Positions 43,420-53,345 are shown, numbered from the stretch's first letter. The stretch is DNA of 64,000 bases from JBGAJN01 sp044224905 (GCA_044224905.1 JBGAJN010000002.1:682001-746000); one strand, 5' to 3'. Program-made: numbers and translations. The notes: generated by a model not told the origin, from the letters alone.

Positions 43420-44340
43420 ATGACCACCACCTCAATGTCGCGCTCGTGCGTCGCGGCGCTGCTACTTCTCGGCAGTTGGAGTTTATCGCAGGCGGCTGAC
43501 TATCTCCCCGGCAAAACCTATTTCGGCCGGAACAATTACGTTGAGTATATCGCTGGTGATCTCCCGTTTGTTATTTCCGCGCCGCATGGTGGGCGGGAGA
43601 AGCCCTCTGAAATTCCCGATCGTGAAAAGGGGACGTTCGCTTTTGACACGAATACCCAGGAACTCATCCGCGCGATTGATGCTGAATTTGCTGCGCGCAC
43701 CGGCCATCACCCGCACGTCGTCATCTGCCGCATTCAGCGCCGCAAGATCGATGTGAACCGCGAGATCGTCGAAGCATGCGCTGGCAACAAGCTGGCCGAG
43801 GTGACGTGGAACGAGTATCACCGCTTTATCGATTCCGCTCGGGCCTCGGTTTCCGCCAAATACGGCAAGGGACTCTTCATCGATCTGCATGGCCACGGTC
43901 ACAAGGATCAGCGTCTCGAACTTGGCTACCTGCATTCGCGGGACACACTGGCCAAGTCCGACGCTGAGCTGAACAAACCCGAAATCATCGCGGAAAGCGG
44001 CCTTCGCGCGCTGGTGCCGCACGTGAAGATGCCTTACGCGGAACTCCTTCGCGGTCCACGCAGCTTTGGCGCGTTGATGGAAGCCAATGGATTCGCTTCC
44101 ACGCCGAGTCCCAAGAAGCCCGTTCCCGGAGACCCTTATTTCAACGGCGGCTACACCGTGCGTCGCCACACCAGCACCGGCGCGCCATTCGTCGGCTTCC
44201 AAATTGAAAGCAACTCGCATGGCGTGCGCGACAATGCGGCGAGCCGCGCCAAGTTTGCCAAAGCACTTTTCAACTCCGTGCGCGATTACCTTGGCGCGCA
44301 GTTTGAACTGAAACTCCCGGTTGCCCCCGGCAGCAACTGA
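43420..44340 (+). CDS. Secreted N-formylglutamate amidohydrolase-like protein
   Basis: A 306-residue protein, start at 43420 just before a signal peptide (CVAALLLLGSWSLSQAA). FVISAPHGGREKPSEIPDR and IDLHGHGHKDQRLELGYLHS are the metal-binding parts of the N-formylglutamate amidohydrolase (FGase) superfamily. Family enzymes cut an amide bond using zinc; some act on N-acetylated peptides instead. Export by signal peptide suggests a role in peptide or cell-wall breakdown outside the cytoplasm. It ends 49 bp before the FG-GAP gene. Confidence 0.82.
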   Translation: MTTTSMSRSCVAALLLLGSWSLSQAADYLPGKTYFGRNNYVEYIAGDLPFVISAPHGGREKPSEIPDREKGTFAFDTNTQELIRAIDAEFAARTGHHPHVVICRIQRRKIDVNREIVEACAGNKLAEVTWNEYHRFIDSARASVSAKYGKGLFIDLHGHGHKDQRLELGYLHSRDTLAKSDAELNKPEIIAESGLRALVPHVKMPYAELLRGPRSFGALMEANGFASTPSPKKPVPGDPYFNGGYTVRRHTSTGAPFVGFQIESNSHGVRDNAASRAKFAKALFNSVRDYLGAQFELKLPVAPGSN

Positions 44341-44389
44341 AGAATTCCACGGGCTTGACCGTCGGAGATGGGTGACCAATCCTCTTTTT

Positions 44390-45619
44390 ATGACCTCGAA
44401 GTTCCTAACTGTATTTGCTGCTTTATCCCTCGCCCTGACCGCATCTGCGTCAGCTGCCGGATCGCCGGTGACCTTCAAGAAGACCAAGCTGACCGACCAA
44501 TTCCTTTCCGAAGGCGCGGCGGTGGGTGATTTCAACCACGACGGAAAGAAAGACATCGTCGCTGGCTGGCAATGGTTCGCCGGACCGGATTTCAAAACAG
44601 CGCACGAGTTTAATCCGCCGCCCGCGAAACCTTACGACGGCGCGAAGAGCTATTCCGACTATTTCCTTACCTACGTCTACGATTTCAACGGCGACGGTTG
44701 GGACGACATTCTCGTCTACAGCTGGCCCGGCAAGGAAGCCGCTTGGTATGAAAATCCGAAAGGTGGTTCCGGTCATTGGACCAAGCACACCATGCTTGCC
44801 GAAGCGGACAACGAATCGCCCACGATCGGTGATATGAACGGCGACGGAAAACCTGAGTTGATCTGCCACACCGGCGGACGCTTCGGTTTCGCCGAAGCCG
44901 ACTGGTCGCATCCCGATCAGCCATGGAAATTCGTCCCCATTTCGCCTGAGGATAAGAAGAATATTTTCCGTTACACCCACGGCTACGGCTTTGGCGACAT
45001 CAACGGCGACGGCAAGCCCGACATCCTTGAGAAGAACGGCTGGTGGGAACAACCCAAGGACTACCACACGGGTGAACTCTGGAAGTTCCACAAAGCGCCG
45101 TTCGTTCAGACCCCCGAGGCGATGCGGGGCGGCGCGCACATGCTCGTATACGATGTGAACGGTGATGGCCTCAACGATGTGATCACTAGCTGGGAAGCCC
45201 ACGGCTATGGTCTCGCTTGGTATGAGCAGGTCCGCACCGGTGGCGAAATATCCTTCAAGGAACACGTCCTCGTGAACACCAAGCCGGAGGACAACAAATA
45301 CGGTGTGAAGTTCTCGCAGATTCACGCCCTCGCGCTCGCCGACATCAATGGCGACGGCGTGATGGACTTCGTTACCGGCAAGCGCTTCTGGGCGCACGGT
45401 CCGACGAAGGACGCTGAACCCGGCGCGCCTGCGGTGCTCTACTGGTTCGAACTCAAGCGCGGCAAAAATCACACAGCCGAATTCATCCCGCACCAGATCG
45501 ACGACGACTCTGGTGTCGGCACCGAGATCACCGTTGCGGACCTCAATGGCGACGGTAAGCTCGACGTGATTTCTTCGAACAAAAAAGGTCTCAGCATCTT
45601 CATTCAGCAGAAGAAGTAG
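44390..45619 (+). CDS. Secreted FG-GAP/VCBS repeat protein
   Basis: A 409-residue protein with a signal peptide (FLTVFAALSLALTASASAAG) and about six FG-GAP/VCBS beta-propeller repeats, each with a calcium-binding D-N-DG-DG pattern: GDFNHDGKKDIVAG, YDFNGDGWDDILVY, GDMNGDGKPELICH, GDINGDGKPDILEK, YDVNGDGLNDVIT, ADINGDGVMDFVTG. It probably binds sugars or proteins outside the cell. It is a close paralogue of the first 400 residues of the next gene, so it is likely the product of a tandem duplication. Confidence 0.88.
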   Translation: MTSKFLTVFAALSLALTASASAAGSPVTFKKTKLTDQFLSEGAAVGDFNHDGKKDIVAGWQWFAGPDFKTAHEFNPPPAKPYDGAKSYSDYFLTYVYDFNGDGWDDILVYSWPGKEAAWYENPKGGSGHWTKHTMLAEADNESPTIGDMNGDGKPELICHTGGRFGFAEADWSHPDQPWKFVPISPEDKKNIFRYTHGYGFGDINGDGKPDILEKNGWWEQPKDYHTGELWKFHKAPFVQTPEAMRGGAHMLVYDVNGDGLNDVITSWEAHGYGLAWYEQVRTGGEISFKEHVLVNTKPEDNKYGVKFSQIHALALADINGDGVMDFVTGKRFWAHGPTKDAEPGAPAVLYWFELKRGKNHTAEFIPHQIDDDSGVGTEITVADLNGDGKLDVISSNKKGLSIFIQQKK

Positions 45620-45654
45620 TTTTCGCGCCCGGGAACCAATTCCTGTCAACGCGC

Positions 45655-45689
45655 CGAGCCGGGGGATATTCCTCCGGCTCGTTTGTTTT
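45655..45689 (+). terminator. Rho-independent terminator of the FG-GAP gene
   Basis: Arms CGAGCCGGGGG (45655-45665) and CCTCCGGCTCG (45671-45681), with one mismatch and a 5-base loop, followed by a T-rich run. Confidence 0.78.
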
Positions 45690-45812
45690 GGTATGTGCCT
45701 GATCCCGGGACGCGGTAAATTCTCTCAAATCAAATGCGCAAGTTCTCACGTGGATTTGTGAAGCGGCTTCGCTAAGATCGCGTCAGCTCATCCAGCCCAA
45801 TTCACTTTGCGT

Positions 45813-48800
45813 ATGAAGAAAATCTGCCCCGGCTTTGTGGCGTTCACTCTTGGCGTAATGGTCAGCGTCAGTGCTAGCGCCGCCGATTACACGCTCCACA
45901 CGTTCAAGAAGACCCAGCTCACCGACAAGTTTTGGAGCGAGGGCGCGACGTTCGCCGATCTGAACCGCGACGGGCACAATGACATCATCTCCGGCCCGTA
46001 TTGGTGGGAGGGGCCGGACTTCAAAGTGCGCCACGAATTCTATCCAGCGACGAACACGTTCACCGTCAAGCAGGCCGATGGCACTGAGAAGACGATCGAG
46101 GGTTTCGAGGGCGGGCTCGGCGTGAACAACAAATACTCCGACAACTTTTTCGCCTTCACCTACGACTTCAACGGCGACGGCTTCCTCGACATCCTGATCT
46201 ACGGTTTTCCCGGCAAGGACGCGTCGTGGTTCGAGAATCCCGGCAAGGCCAGCCTCAACTCCACCAACCACTGGAAACGCCACATTGTTTTCGACACGGT
46301 GGACAACGAATCCCCCACGTGGGCTGATCTGCTCGGCACTGGCAAGCCCGTGATCGTCTGCAACTCCGGCGGCTACTACGGCTACGTGCTGCCTGATTGG
46401 AAGAATCCGGCAAACAAGTGGACGTTTCATCCCATTTCACCCAAGGGAAACTGGCAGCGCTTCACCCACGGCCTTGGAGTCGGCGACATCAACGGCGACG
46501 GACGCGCGGACATTCTCGAAGCGGGCGGTTGGTGGGAGCAGCCCTCCTCGCTCGCGGGCGATCCCGAGTGGAAGCGCCACCGCTACCCGTTCGCCGCTGC
46601 TGGCTCGCAGATGTATGCCTACGACGTGAACGGCGATGGACTCGCTGACGTCATCACCGCCGTGGCCGCGCACGGCTTCGGTCTCGTGTGGCACGAGCAA
46701 CTCAAGGAGCGCGATGCTAAGGGCGAGATTCAATTCCGCTCGCACACGATCATGAACAAGGAGCCGAACGAGAATCGTTACGGCCTCAAGTTCGCGCAGC
46801 TTCACGCGATCGACCTCGTTGACATGGACGGCGACGGCATCAAGGACATCGTCACCGGCAAACGCTTCTGGGCGCATGGACCGAAGGGCGACATCGAAGC
46901 GAACGCCGATCCGGTGACGTATTTCTTTAGCATCGTCCGCAAGGCCGACAAGACGGTGGACTTCGTTCCGCATCTCATCGCGCCGGACGTGGGCGTGGGA
47001 GTGCAAGTCGTCGCTGGCGACATCAACGGCGACAAACTTCCCGATGTCGTCGTGGGCAACAAGAAAGGCACGTTCGTCTTGATGCACGAGACGAAGAAAG
47101 TGTCGAAGGACGAATGGGATAAAGCGCAGCCGAAGGTTTTGTTCCCGGACGCTGGCCTCGCTTCTTTGACGCCCGACAAAATCATCGCCCACACGAATCC
47201 CGATCGGGCTGCCGCGCAGAAGCCTGCTCCCGCTTTGGGCACACTGCCACCCGACGGTGTCCTCCCGCTCGGCAAGGACGGCAAGCCGCTGAACCTCGAT
47301 TTCGAAACTGGCACGCTGAAAGACTGGACCGCCGAAGGCCCGGCTTTTGGAGGCCAGCCCGTCAAAGGCGAGATCAATCAGAACCGCCCGTTTGGCCAGG
47401 GCAAGCGCGCCGGGTATCAGGGCGAGTTTTGGATCGGCGGTTACGAAATCAAAAAGGACCAACCGAAGGGAACGCTCACCTCCGCGCCGTTCAAGGTTAC
47501 CCATCCCTTCGCGGCATTCTTGCTCGGCGGCGGCGCGCACGCCGGGACGCGCGCGGAACTTGTGCGGCAGGACAACGGCGAAGTGTTCTTCAAAACCTCC
47601 GCGTGGAGTTCGGAAACGATGCGTCCCGTGGTCGTTGATTTGCAGCCGCAGATGGGGAAGGAAATTTTCATCCGCCTCGTCGATGAAGTGACTGTCGGCT
47701 GGGGCCACGTGAACTTCGACAACTTCCGCTTCTACGAAAAGAAGCCCTTGCTCGCTGCTGCGCCCGCACCGAAAGCCGGCGCTGCAAAAGACAAAGCTAA
47801 TCCTCCCGATGTGAATCTGCCGCCCGTGGACGAATTCAAATTCACCGGCCTCAAGCCCGAGCAAGCCGCGCGCGAGATGACGTTGCCGCCCGGTTTTAAG
47901 GCGCACCTCTTCGCCGGCGAACCCGACGTGCGCAATCCGATCGCGTTCTGTCTCGATGACCGCGGGCGCGTGTGGGTCGTCGAAGGTCTGACCTATCCGC
48001 AACGTGCGCCCGAAGGGCAGGGCAAGGATCGCATCCTCGTCTTCGAGGACACGAACGGCGATCACAAGTTCGACAAGCGCACCGTGTTCATGGAAGGGCT
48101 GAACCTCGTCAGCGGCATCGAATATGGTTTCGGCGGCGTATGGGTCGGCGCCGCGCCGTATCTGTATTTCATTCCGGTTGCTGACGGCGATTCACCGAAG
48201 CCCGCCGGCAAGCCGCAGGTCGTGCTCGAAGGCTGGGGTTATCAGGACACGCACGAGACGTTGAACACCTTTCGCTGGGGGCCCGATGGCTGGCTCTACG
48301 GCTGCCACGGCGTCTTCACGCATTCACACGTGAAGCCCGCGGGCGCGCCCGACACGGAGCGGCAGTTCATCAACGCCGGCATCTGGCGCTATCATCCCAC
48401 GAAGAAGAAGTTCGAGGTCTTCGCTGAGGGCACGAGCAATCCGTGGGGCATGGACTTCGACGAGCACGGACAGATCGTCATGGAAGGCTGCGTGATTCCG
48501 CACCTCTGGCATATGATCCAGGGCGCGCGCTATCATCGGCAGGGCGGCCAGCATTACCTCCCGTCGCGTGACGAAATCCAGCGCAACGACCCGGACTACT
48601 TCAAACAGGACTTCAGCGTGAAGACGCCGCGCCAACCGCTCGCGCAATACGTTTACGACGACATTAAAACCATCGCTGACCACTTTCACTACGCGGGCGC
48701 GCGTCCGCACGGCGGCAACAACCGCTCCGCTTCGCTCGGCGGCGGCCACGCGCACGCGGGCCTGATGGTTTATCTCGGCGGAAGCTGGCCTGAGCAATAT

Positions 48801-50891
48801 CGCGGGAAGGTTTTCATGAACAACATCCACGGCGGGCGGATGAACATGGATATTCCTGAGCGCGCCGGTTCCGGCTTCGTGGGCAAACACGGCGCCGACT
48901 TCCTCATCGCCAACGACAAGGCGTCGCAAATGATGGACATGCGCTACGACCAGGATGGCTCGGTTTACGTGATCGACTGGTATGACCTCAACCAATGCCA
49001 CCGCCCCGACCGCGCCGTGCACGACTACGACACGGGGCGCATTTTCAAAATCGTGTATGGCGACACGAAGGTGACGAAGGTGGATTTGCAGAAGCTTAAA
49101 GACGACGAGCTCGTGAAATCGCTCGCGAAGAACAATTCCTGGCATTCACGGCACGCGGCCAGAATCTTGCAGGAGCGATACTCGGAAATTGTCGCGCAGA
49201 ACAGCGCTGTAGGCACCGGCCTTGAAACTGTTCAGCGCTCTCTGGATAGCTTTGGAAAACCTTCCCCAGTCGCACGCGCAGGGATATTGCGTTCGGAACT
49301 CGAACAAATGGGAAATGCGAAGACAACGTCACAACGACTCAGCCGGTTGTGGTGTTTGCATTCAACTCTGGGGCTATCGGAACCTTTCGCGAGTAAGAGC
49401 CTTGGCAGTTCGGACGATGTCGTCCGTGCGTGGACGATTCAGTTGTATTGTGAGAGCAGGAAACCGTCGACCGAGGTGTTGAAGCAACTCACCGCGATGG
49501 CCAAGTCGGATCCATCCCCCGTCGTCCGCCTCTACCTCGCCTCCGCCGCGCAACGCCTGCCCGTCGAGCGGCGCTGGGACATCGTCGCCGGCCTCACCTC
49601 GCACGCTGAGGATGCTGCGGACCACAACCTGCCGTTGATGGCATGGTATGCCGGCGAGCCGCTCGTGGCCTCTGATGTGAATCGCGCGCTCGATCTGGCG
49701 CTCAACGCCAAGTTGCCCAACTACCTCGCCTACACTGCGCGCCGCGCCGCGAGCATTGGAACGCCGGACGCCATGTCCGCGCTCGTGAAGGCGCTCAGCC
49801 GCGCTACCGAGGATTCGAAACAACTCGCGATCCTTCGCGGCTTGAGCGAAGCGTTGCGCGGGCAGCGGACTTCTCCGGCGCCGGCTGGTTGGGATGCCGT
49901 CGGGTCGAAGCTGAGTTCGAATCCCGCGCTTCGGGCGGAAGTGAATTCGCTCTCTGCCAAGTTCGGAAGCGCCAGCGCGCTCGTGGCCTTGCGCGGAACG
50001 CTTCACGATCCGAAAGCCGACGCGGCGACGCGTGCCGGTGCGCTCGATGCGTTGCTCAATTCCAAAGATCCCTCCCTCGCACCCAGCTTGCAGGGATTGC
50101 TCGGCGACGTCGCCTTGCGCGGCCAAGCCGTACGCGCGTTGGCAAATTACGATGACGCGAAGACGCCCTCGCTGGTGCTGGCGGCCTATCCGAAGTTCAC
50201 GCCGGCCGAGAAGCGCGATGCGTTGGCCACGCTCGCGTCGCGTCCGGCGTTCGCCCGCGCACTCGTCAGTGCGCTGGAGCAGAAGACGCTCGCTACGCGC
50301 GATCTCACGGCGGAAACCGTCCGGCAGATTCGCAGCCTCAATCAGAAGGACATCAACGCGAAGCTCGACGAGTTTTGGGGCACGATGCGCGAGACGGCTG
50401 CGGACAAGCTGAAGGAGATCGAACGTTACAAGAAGATCTACGCGGTCGGCTACTCGACGCCCGGCGATGCGGGTCGTGGTCGCGTGTTGTTCAACAAGAC
50501 CTGCGGCCAGTGCCACACGCTGTTCGAAGTCGGTGGAAAGGTCGGCCCCGATCTCACCGGCAGCGCGCGTGCGGACCTCGATTACATTCTGCACAACATC
50601 ATTGATCCGAACGCAGAAATCCCGAACGACTACCGCGCTTCGACGGTCGAGATGAAGGACGACCGCTCGATCATGGGCATCATTAAGCAGCAGGACGACA
50701 AGAGCGTAACCATCGTGACCGCGACCGAAACGAGCACGCTCCCGCGCGGCGAAATCAAATCCATCCGCCAGAGCGAAATCTCGATGATGCCGGAAGGATT
50801 GCTCACTACGTTGACCGATCAGGAAGTGCGCGATCTGATCTTCTACCTCCGCAGTCCCGCCCAGGTGCCGTTGCCCAAAGGCGCGAATTAG
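45813..50891 (+). CDS. Giant secreted FG-GAP - PVC-type dehydrogenase - HEAT - cytochrome c fusion
   Basis: A 1692-residue exported protein (signal KKICPGFVAFTLGVMVSVSA). The order is: FG-GAP propeller (about 30-440; DLNRDGHNDIISG, YDFNGDGFLDILIY, DINGDGRADILEA); a jelly-roll carbohydrate-binding-like domain (about 490-640); a PVC-type membrane-bound dehydrogenase propeller (about 680-1100, TIGR02604-like, PPGFKAHLFAGEPDVRNPIA); HEAT-like repeats (about 1100-1530); and a C-terminal haem domain with CGQCH at 1564-1568 and a matching fold. A role in oxidising sugars or other polymers with electron transfer to the haem is plausible but not shown. The start at 45813 places the signal at the N-terminus. 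Confidence 0.88.
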   Translation: MKKICPGFVAFTLGVMVSVSASAADYTLHTFKKTQLTDKFWSEGATFADLNRDGHNDIISGPYWWEGPDFKVRHEFYPATNTFTVKQADGTEKTIEGFEGGLGVNNKYSDNFFAFTYDFNGDGFLDILIYGFPGKDASWFENPGKASLNSTNHWKRHIVFDTVDNESPTWADLLGTGKPVIVCNSGGYYGYVLPDWKNPANKWTFHPISPKGNWQRFTHGLGVGDINGDGRADILEAGGWWEQPSSLAGDPEWKRHRYPFAAAGSQMYAYDVNGDGLADVITAVAAHGFGLVWHEQLKERDAKGEIQFRSHTIMNKEPNENRYGLKFAQLHAIDLVDMDGDGIKDIVTGKRFWAHGPKGDIEANADPVTYFFSIVRKADKTVDFVPHLIAPDVGVGVQVVAGDINGDKLPDVVVGNKKGTFVLMHETKKVSKDEWDKAQPKVLFPDAGLASLTPDKIIAHTNPDRAAAQKPAPALGTLPPDGVLPLGKDGKPLNLDFETGTLKDWTAEGPAFGGQPVKGEINQNRPFGQGKRAGYQGEFWIGGYEIKKDQPKGTLTSAPFKVTHPFAAFLLGGGAHAGTRAELVRQDNGEVFFKTSAWSSETMRPVVVDLQPQMGKEIFIRLVDEVTVGWGHVNFDNFRFYEKKPLLAAAPAPKAGAAKDKANPPDVNLPPVDEFKFTGLKPEQAAREMTLPPGFKAHLFAGEPDVRNPIAFCLDDRGRVWVVEGLTYPQRAPEGQGKDRILVFEDTNGDHKFDKRTVFMEGLNLVSGIEYGFGGVWVGAAPYLYFIPVADGDSPKPAGKPQVVLEGWGYQDTHETLNTFRWGPDGWLYGCHGVFTHSHVKPAGAPDTERQFINAGIWRYHPTKKKFEVFAEGTSNPWGMDFDEHGQIVMEGCVIPHLWHMIQGARYHRQGGQHYLPSRDEIQRNDPDYFKQDFSVKTPRQPLAQYVYDDIKTIADHFHYAGARPHGGNNRSASLGGGHAHAGLMVYLGGSWPEQYRGKVFMNNIHGGRMNMDIPERAGSGFVGKHGADFLIANDKASQMMDMRYDQDGSVYVIDWYDLNQCHRPDRAVHDYDTGRIFKIVYGDTKVTKVDLQKLKDDELVKSLAKNNSWHSRHAARILQERYSEIVAQNSAVGTGLETVQRSLDSFGKPSPVARAGILRSELEQMGNAKTTSQRLSRLWCLHSTLGLSEPFASKSLGSSDDVVRAWTIQLYCESRKPSTEVLKQLTAMAKSDPSPVVRLYLASAAQRLPVERRWDIVAGLTSHAEDAADHNLPLMAWYAGEPLVASDVNRALDLALNAKLPNYLAYTARRAASIGTPDAMSALVKALSRATEDSKQLAILRGLSEALRGQRTSPAPAGWDAVGSKLSSNPALRAEVNSLSAKFGSASALVALRGTLHDPKADAATRAGALDALLNSKDPSLAPSLQGLLGDVALRGQAVRALANYDDAKTPSLVLAAYPKFTPAEKRDALATLASRPAFARALVSALEQKTLATRDLTAETVRQIRSLNQKDINAKLDEFWGTMRETAADKLKEIERYKKIYAVGYSTPGDAGRGRVLFNKTCGQCHTLFEVGGKVGPDLTGSARADLDYILHNIIDPNAEIPNDYRASTVEMKDDRSIMGIIKQQDDKSVTIVTATETSTLPRGEIKSIRQSEISMMPEGLLTTLTDQEVRDLIFYLRSPAQVPLPKGAN

Positions 50892-50903
50892 GAAGCAGGC
50901 ATT

Positions 50904-51911
50904 ATGGGTGCGAACATTCCTCACTCCACTCCGGTTGATGCGCACGTCCACATCGTGGGCACGGGCGCGGGCGGAACTGGTTGCTGGCTCGATTCGTCGA
51001 GCTTCCTTCGCCGGCTTCAGGCGCGATTTCTTCTCGCGGCGATCGGCATGGAAGCACGCGCGCTGCAGGACGATTTCGATCGCCTGTATGTTGAACATCT
51101 TCTGGCCAAGCTTCGCGAGTCGTCGCTCGGTGCCGCGGTGATTCTCGCGCAGGAGCAGGTCTACGACGCGCAGGGCAGACTTGTCGAGGGAGCGGGCCTG
51201 TTCCACGTGCCCAACGAATACGTGCTCCAGCTTGCGCGCAAGCACCCGGAGTTTCTTCCCGCCGTTTCCATTCATCCTGGTCGCCCCGATGCGCTCGAGG
51301 AACTGGACCGCTGTGTCGCCGGTGGTGCGGTCATGATGAAGATTCTGCCGAATGTGCAGAACATCGATTGCAACGATCGACGGCACACAAAATTTTGGGA
51401 GCGCATGGCGGGGGCGAAGTTGCCGTTGCTGGCGCACACCGGTGGCGAGAAGACTTTGCCCGTGGTGAATCCCGACCTCGCCAATCCGCGCCGACTGGAA
51501 CTGGCGTTGCAGGTCGGGGTCACTGTGGTGGCTGCGCATTGCGCGACGAAGAGCGCGTTGTTCGATGCGAATTGGTTTTCCGATTTCGTCGAATTGACGC
51601 GGCGTTATCCGAATCTCTATGGCGACAACAGTGCGTTCTGCGTTTTGAACAATCGCATTCGCGGCAACACGGTTCCCGAGACGCTCGCTGAGCCGCTCGC
51701 GTCGCGCATCGTCCATGGGAGCGATTGGCCGGTGCCGGTGAGCGGGCTGTGGCCGCGCTTGAAGGGCTACGTGGACGCCGCCACGCATCGGAAATTGAAG
51801 AGCCATCCGAATCTTTTGGAGCGTGACTATCAGCTCAAGCGTGCGATGGGTTATGCGCCAGAATCCTTCACGCGGATTTGGAAGATCCTGCGTCCGCGTG
51901 CTGAACAATAA
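50904..51911 (+). CDS. Amidohydrolase-family metal-dependent hydrolase
   Basis: A 335-residue TIM-barrel amidohydrolase. The first metal site is VDAHVHIVGTG near residue 12, with further motifs at LLAHTGGEKTLP, AHCATKSALFD and RIVHGSDWPVPVSG, matching the amidohydrolase-2 family. It begins 12 bp after the giant protein's stop, so it is probably co-transcribed. No signal peptide is seen. Substrate unknown; related enzymes act on aromatic or lactone-like compounds. Confidence 0.83.
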   Translation: MGANIPHSTPVDAHVHIVGTGAGGTGCWLDSSSFLRRLQARFLLAAIGMEARALQDDFDRLYVEHLLAKLRESSLGAAVILAQEQVYDAQGRLVEGAGLFHVPNEYVLQLARKHPEFLPAVSIHPGRPDALEELDRCVAGGAVMMKILPNVQNIDCNDRRHTKFWERMAGAKLPLLAHTGGEKTLPVVNPDLANPRRLELALQVGVTVVAAHCATKSALFDANWFSDFVELTRRYPNLYGDNSAFCVLNNRIRGNTVPETLAEPLASRIVHGSDWPVPVSGLWPRLKGYVDAATHRKLKSHPNLLERDYQLKRAMGYAPESFTRIWKILRPRAEQ

Positions 51912-52032
51912 AGCCGGTTCCGAGGCAGAGCCGCGACGTTCAGCCGGCTTTGGTCATTGATTTTTTCATGGCCGGTTAACGAAATTTGAATTACCGCCGT
52001 GGCTGGGTGCGTGTTACCACTGCGGGAGTCAA

Positions 52033-52107
52033 ATGACACAACCGAGCCTGAATTTGCGGACGTTGCAAATGCCTCTGGCCCTGCGCACCATGCGCGTGCC
52101 GCGATGA
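52033..52107 (+). CDS. Possible leader peptide overlapping the lplT start
   Basis: A 24-codon frame (MTQPSLNLRTLQMPLALRTM then RVPR) preceded by GGGAG at 52024-52028. Its TGA overlaps the lplT ATG as ATGA, which would allow translational coupling. The lplT start itself has no ribosome-binding site, so the leader could supply ribosomes. It could also be chance. Confidence 0.35.
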   Translation: MTQPSLNLRTLQMPLALRTMRVPR

Positions 52108-53345
52108 CCACCACCATTCCAGCCCGGCGCAACTATCCGCTGCTGCTCGCCAGCCAGTTTCTCGCCGCGTTTGGCGACAACGTCATTCTCGCGCTGATCA
52201 TCGGTCAGCTCACGAAATTGCTCCAAGCGGGAACCATCACCGGCGACCAGAACCGCGTGTGGAACGCCACGTTCACCATGTTGCCGTTCATCCCTGGCGT
52301 GTTTCTCGCCGTGGTCGCCGGGTTCCTTAACGACCGCTTTCCGAAGACTCGCTGGTTGCTCGGCGGAAATCTCATCCGCCTCACGGGCAGCATGGTCGCG
52401 ATGGCGAGTTTGTGGATCGACGCGGGCGTGACGAGCCGCCTTTGGTTGCAAGGCGTCGGCTATTTCATCGTCGGCTTCGGGATGTGTGTTTACGGTCCGG
52501 CGAAGTACGGAATCCTTCCGGAAATTCTCCCGCATGAACGATTGGTAAAAGCCAATGGCACCGTGGAGTTGCTCACCATCCTCGCAATTCTGCTCGGGCC
52601 CGTGACCGGCGCGATCCTCATCGACCGACTGCCGCTGGCGATTTGCTATGGCATTCTGCTGTCGATCTTCGTCGCCTCGGCGGTGCTCAATGCGTTCATG
52701 ACGCGAACGCCAAATGATCCCACGGTGCGATTGGGCGCGAGCTTCGGGGAATTCTTCACAAACTTCCGCGAGCTTCTCGTCTCGCCGCGGCTGCGTCGCG
52801 TGATGATCGGGACAAGCATGTTCTGGATTTGCGGGGCCACGTTGAAGATCAATTTCCAACCGTGGGGGCTGAACACGCTGCACCTCGAGAACAACACGCA
52901 GATTTCGTTGCTCGGCCTGTGGCTCGGCATCGGCGTGATGATCGGCAGCGTGCTCGCCGGGCAATTCCACCGCGTGGGCGACCTCAGCTGGGCGCGTCGT
53001 TACGGCTGTCTGCTGGCAGTGCTCGTGGCGGGATTGAGCCAGGTCGTGACGCATTCCTTGATCATCGCGATCCTCATTGGCGTTGGCGCGGTGGCGGGAT
53101 TATTTCTGATTCCGCTCAACGCCGCGCTGCAACACGAGAGCCATCCCGACAAGTTGGGCAAAACCATCGCTGCACAAAATCTGACGGACTACTTCGGCAT
53201 GATCGTGGCGAGTGTCTACGTCGGCAGCGCGGTGAAGCTGGGTTTGACTGAAGGCGGCGTCTTCATCGGCCTCGCCACGCTCTTGGGTTTGGCGCTGCTG
53301 CTGTTGCGGGTGCCGGTTGCGAACGCTGACAAAAAGCATGAGTGA
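52104..53345 (+). CDS. lplT: Lysophospholipid transporter (LplT), MFS family
   Basis: A 413-residue MFS protein with about 12 membrane helices, close to E. coli LplT in key parts: LLLASQFLAAFGDN, YGPAKYGILPEILPHERLVK then ANG, GTSMFWICGATL, and LFLIPLNAALQHES. LplT flips lysophospholipid from the outer to the inner leaflet of the inner membrane for repair. It starts at 52104, and its stop overlaps the start of the Lnt-like gene by 8 bp. With the Aas gene two steps on, it matches the E. coli lplT-aas pair. Confidence 0.92.
   Translation: MTTTIPARRNYPLLLASQFLAAFGDNVILALIIGQLTKLLQAGTITGDQNRVWNATFTMLPFIPGVFLAVVAGFLNDRFPKTRWLLGGNLIRLTGSMVAMASLWIDAGVTSRLWLQGVGYFIVGFGMCVYGPAKYGILPEILPHERLVKANGTVELLTILAILLGPVTGAILIDRLPLAICYGILLSIFVASAVLNAFMTRTPNDPTVRLGASFGEFFTNFRELLVSPRLRRVMIGTSMFWICGATLKINFQPWGLNTLHLENNTQISLLGLWLGIGVMIGSVLAGQFHRVGDLSWARRYGCLLAVLVAGLSQVVTHSLIIAILIGVGAVAGLFLIPLNAALQHESHPDKLGKTIAAQNLTDYFGMIVASVYVGSAVKLGLTEGGVFIGLATLLGLALLLLRVPVANADKKHE

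Noticed and set aside
46437..48065. Minus-strand open frame of 542 codons
   Set aside because: Shadow over the FG-GAP and jelly-roll part of the giant protein, with no signal or domain.
49374..51908. Minus-strand open frame of 844 codons
   Set aside because: Shadow of the giant fusion and amidohydrolase genes; composition is Arg/His-rich and no family is visible.
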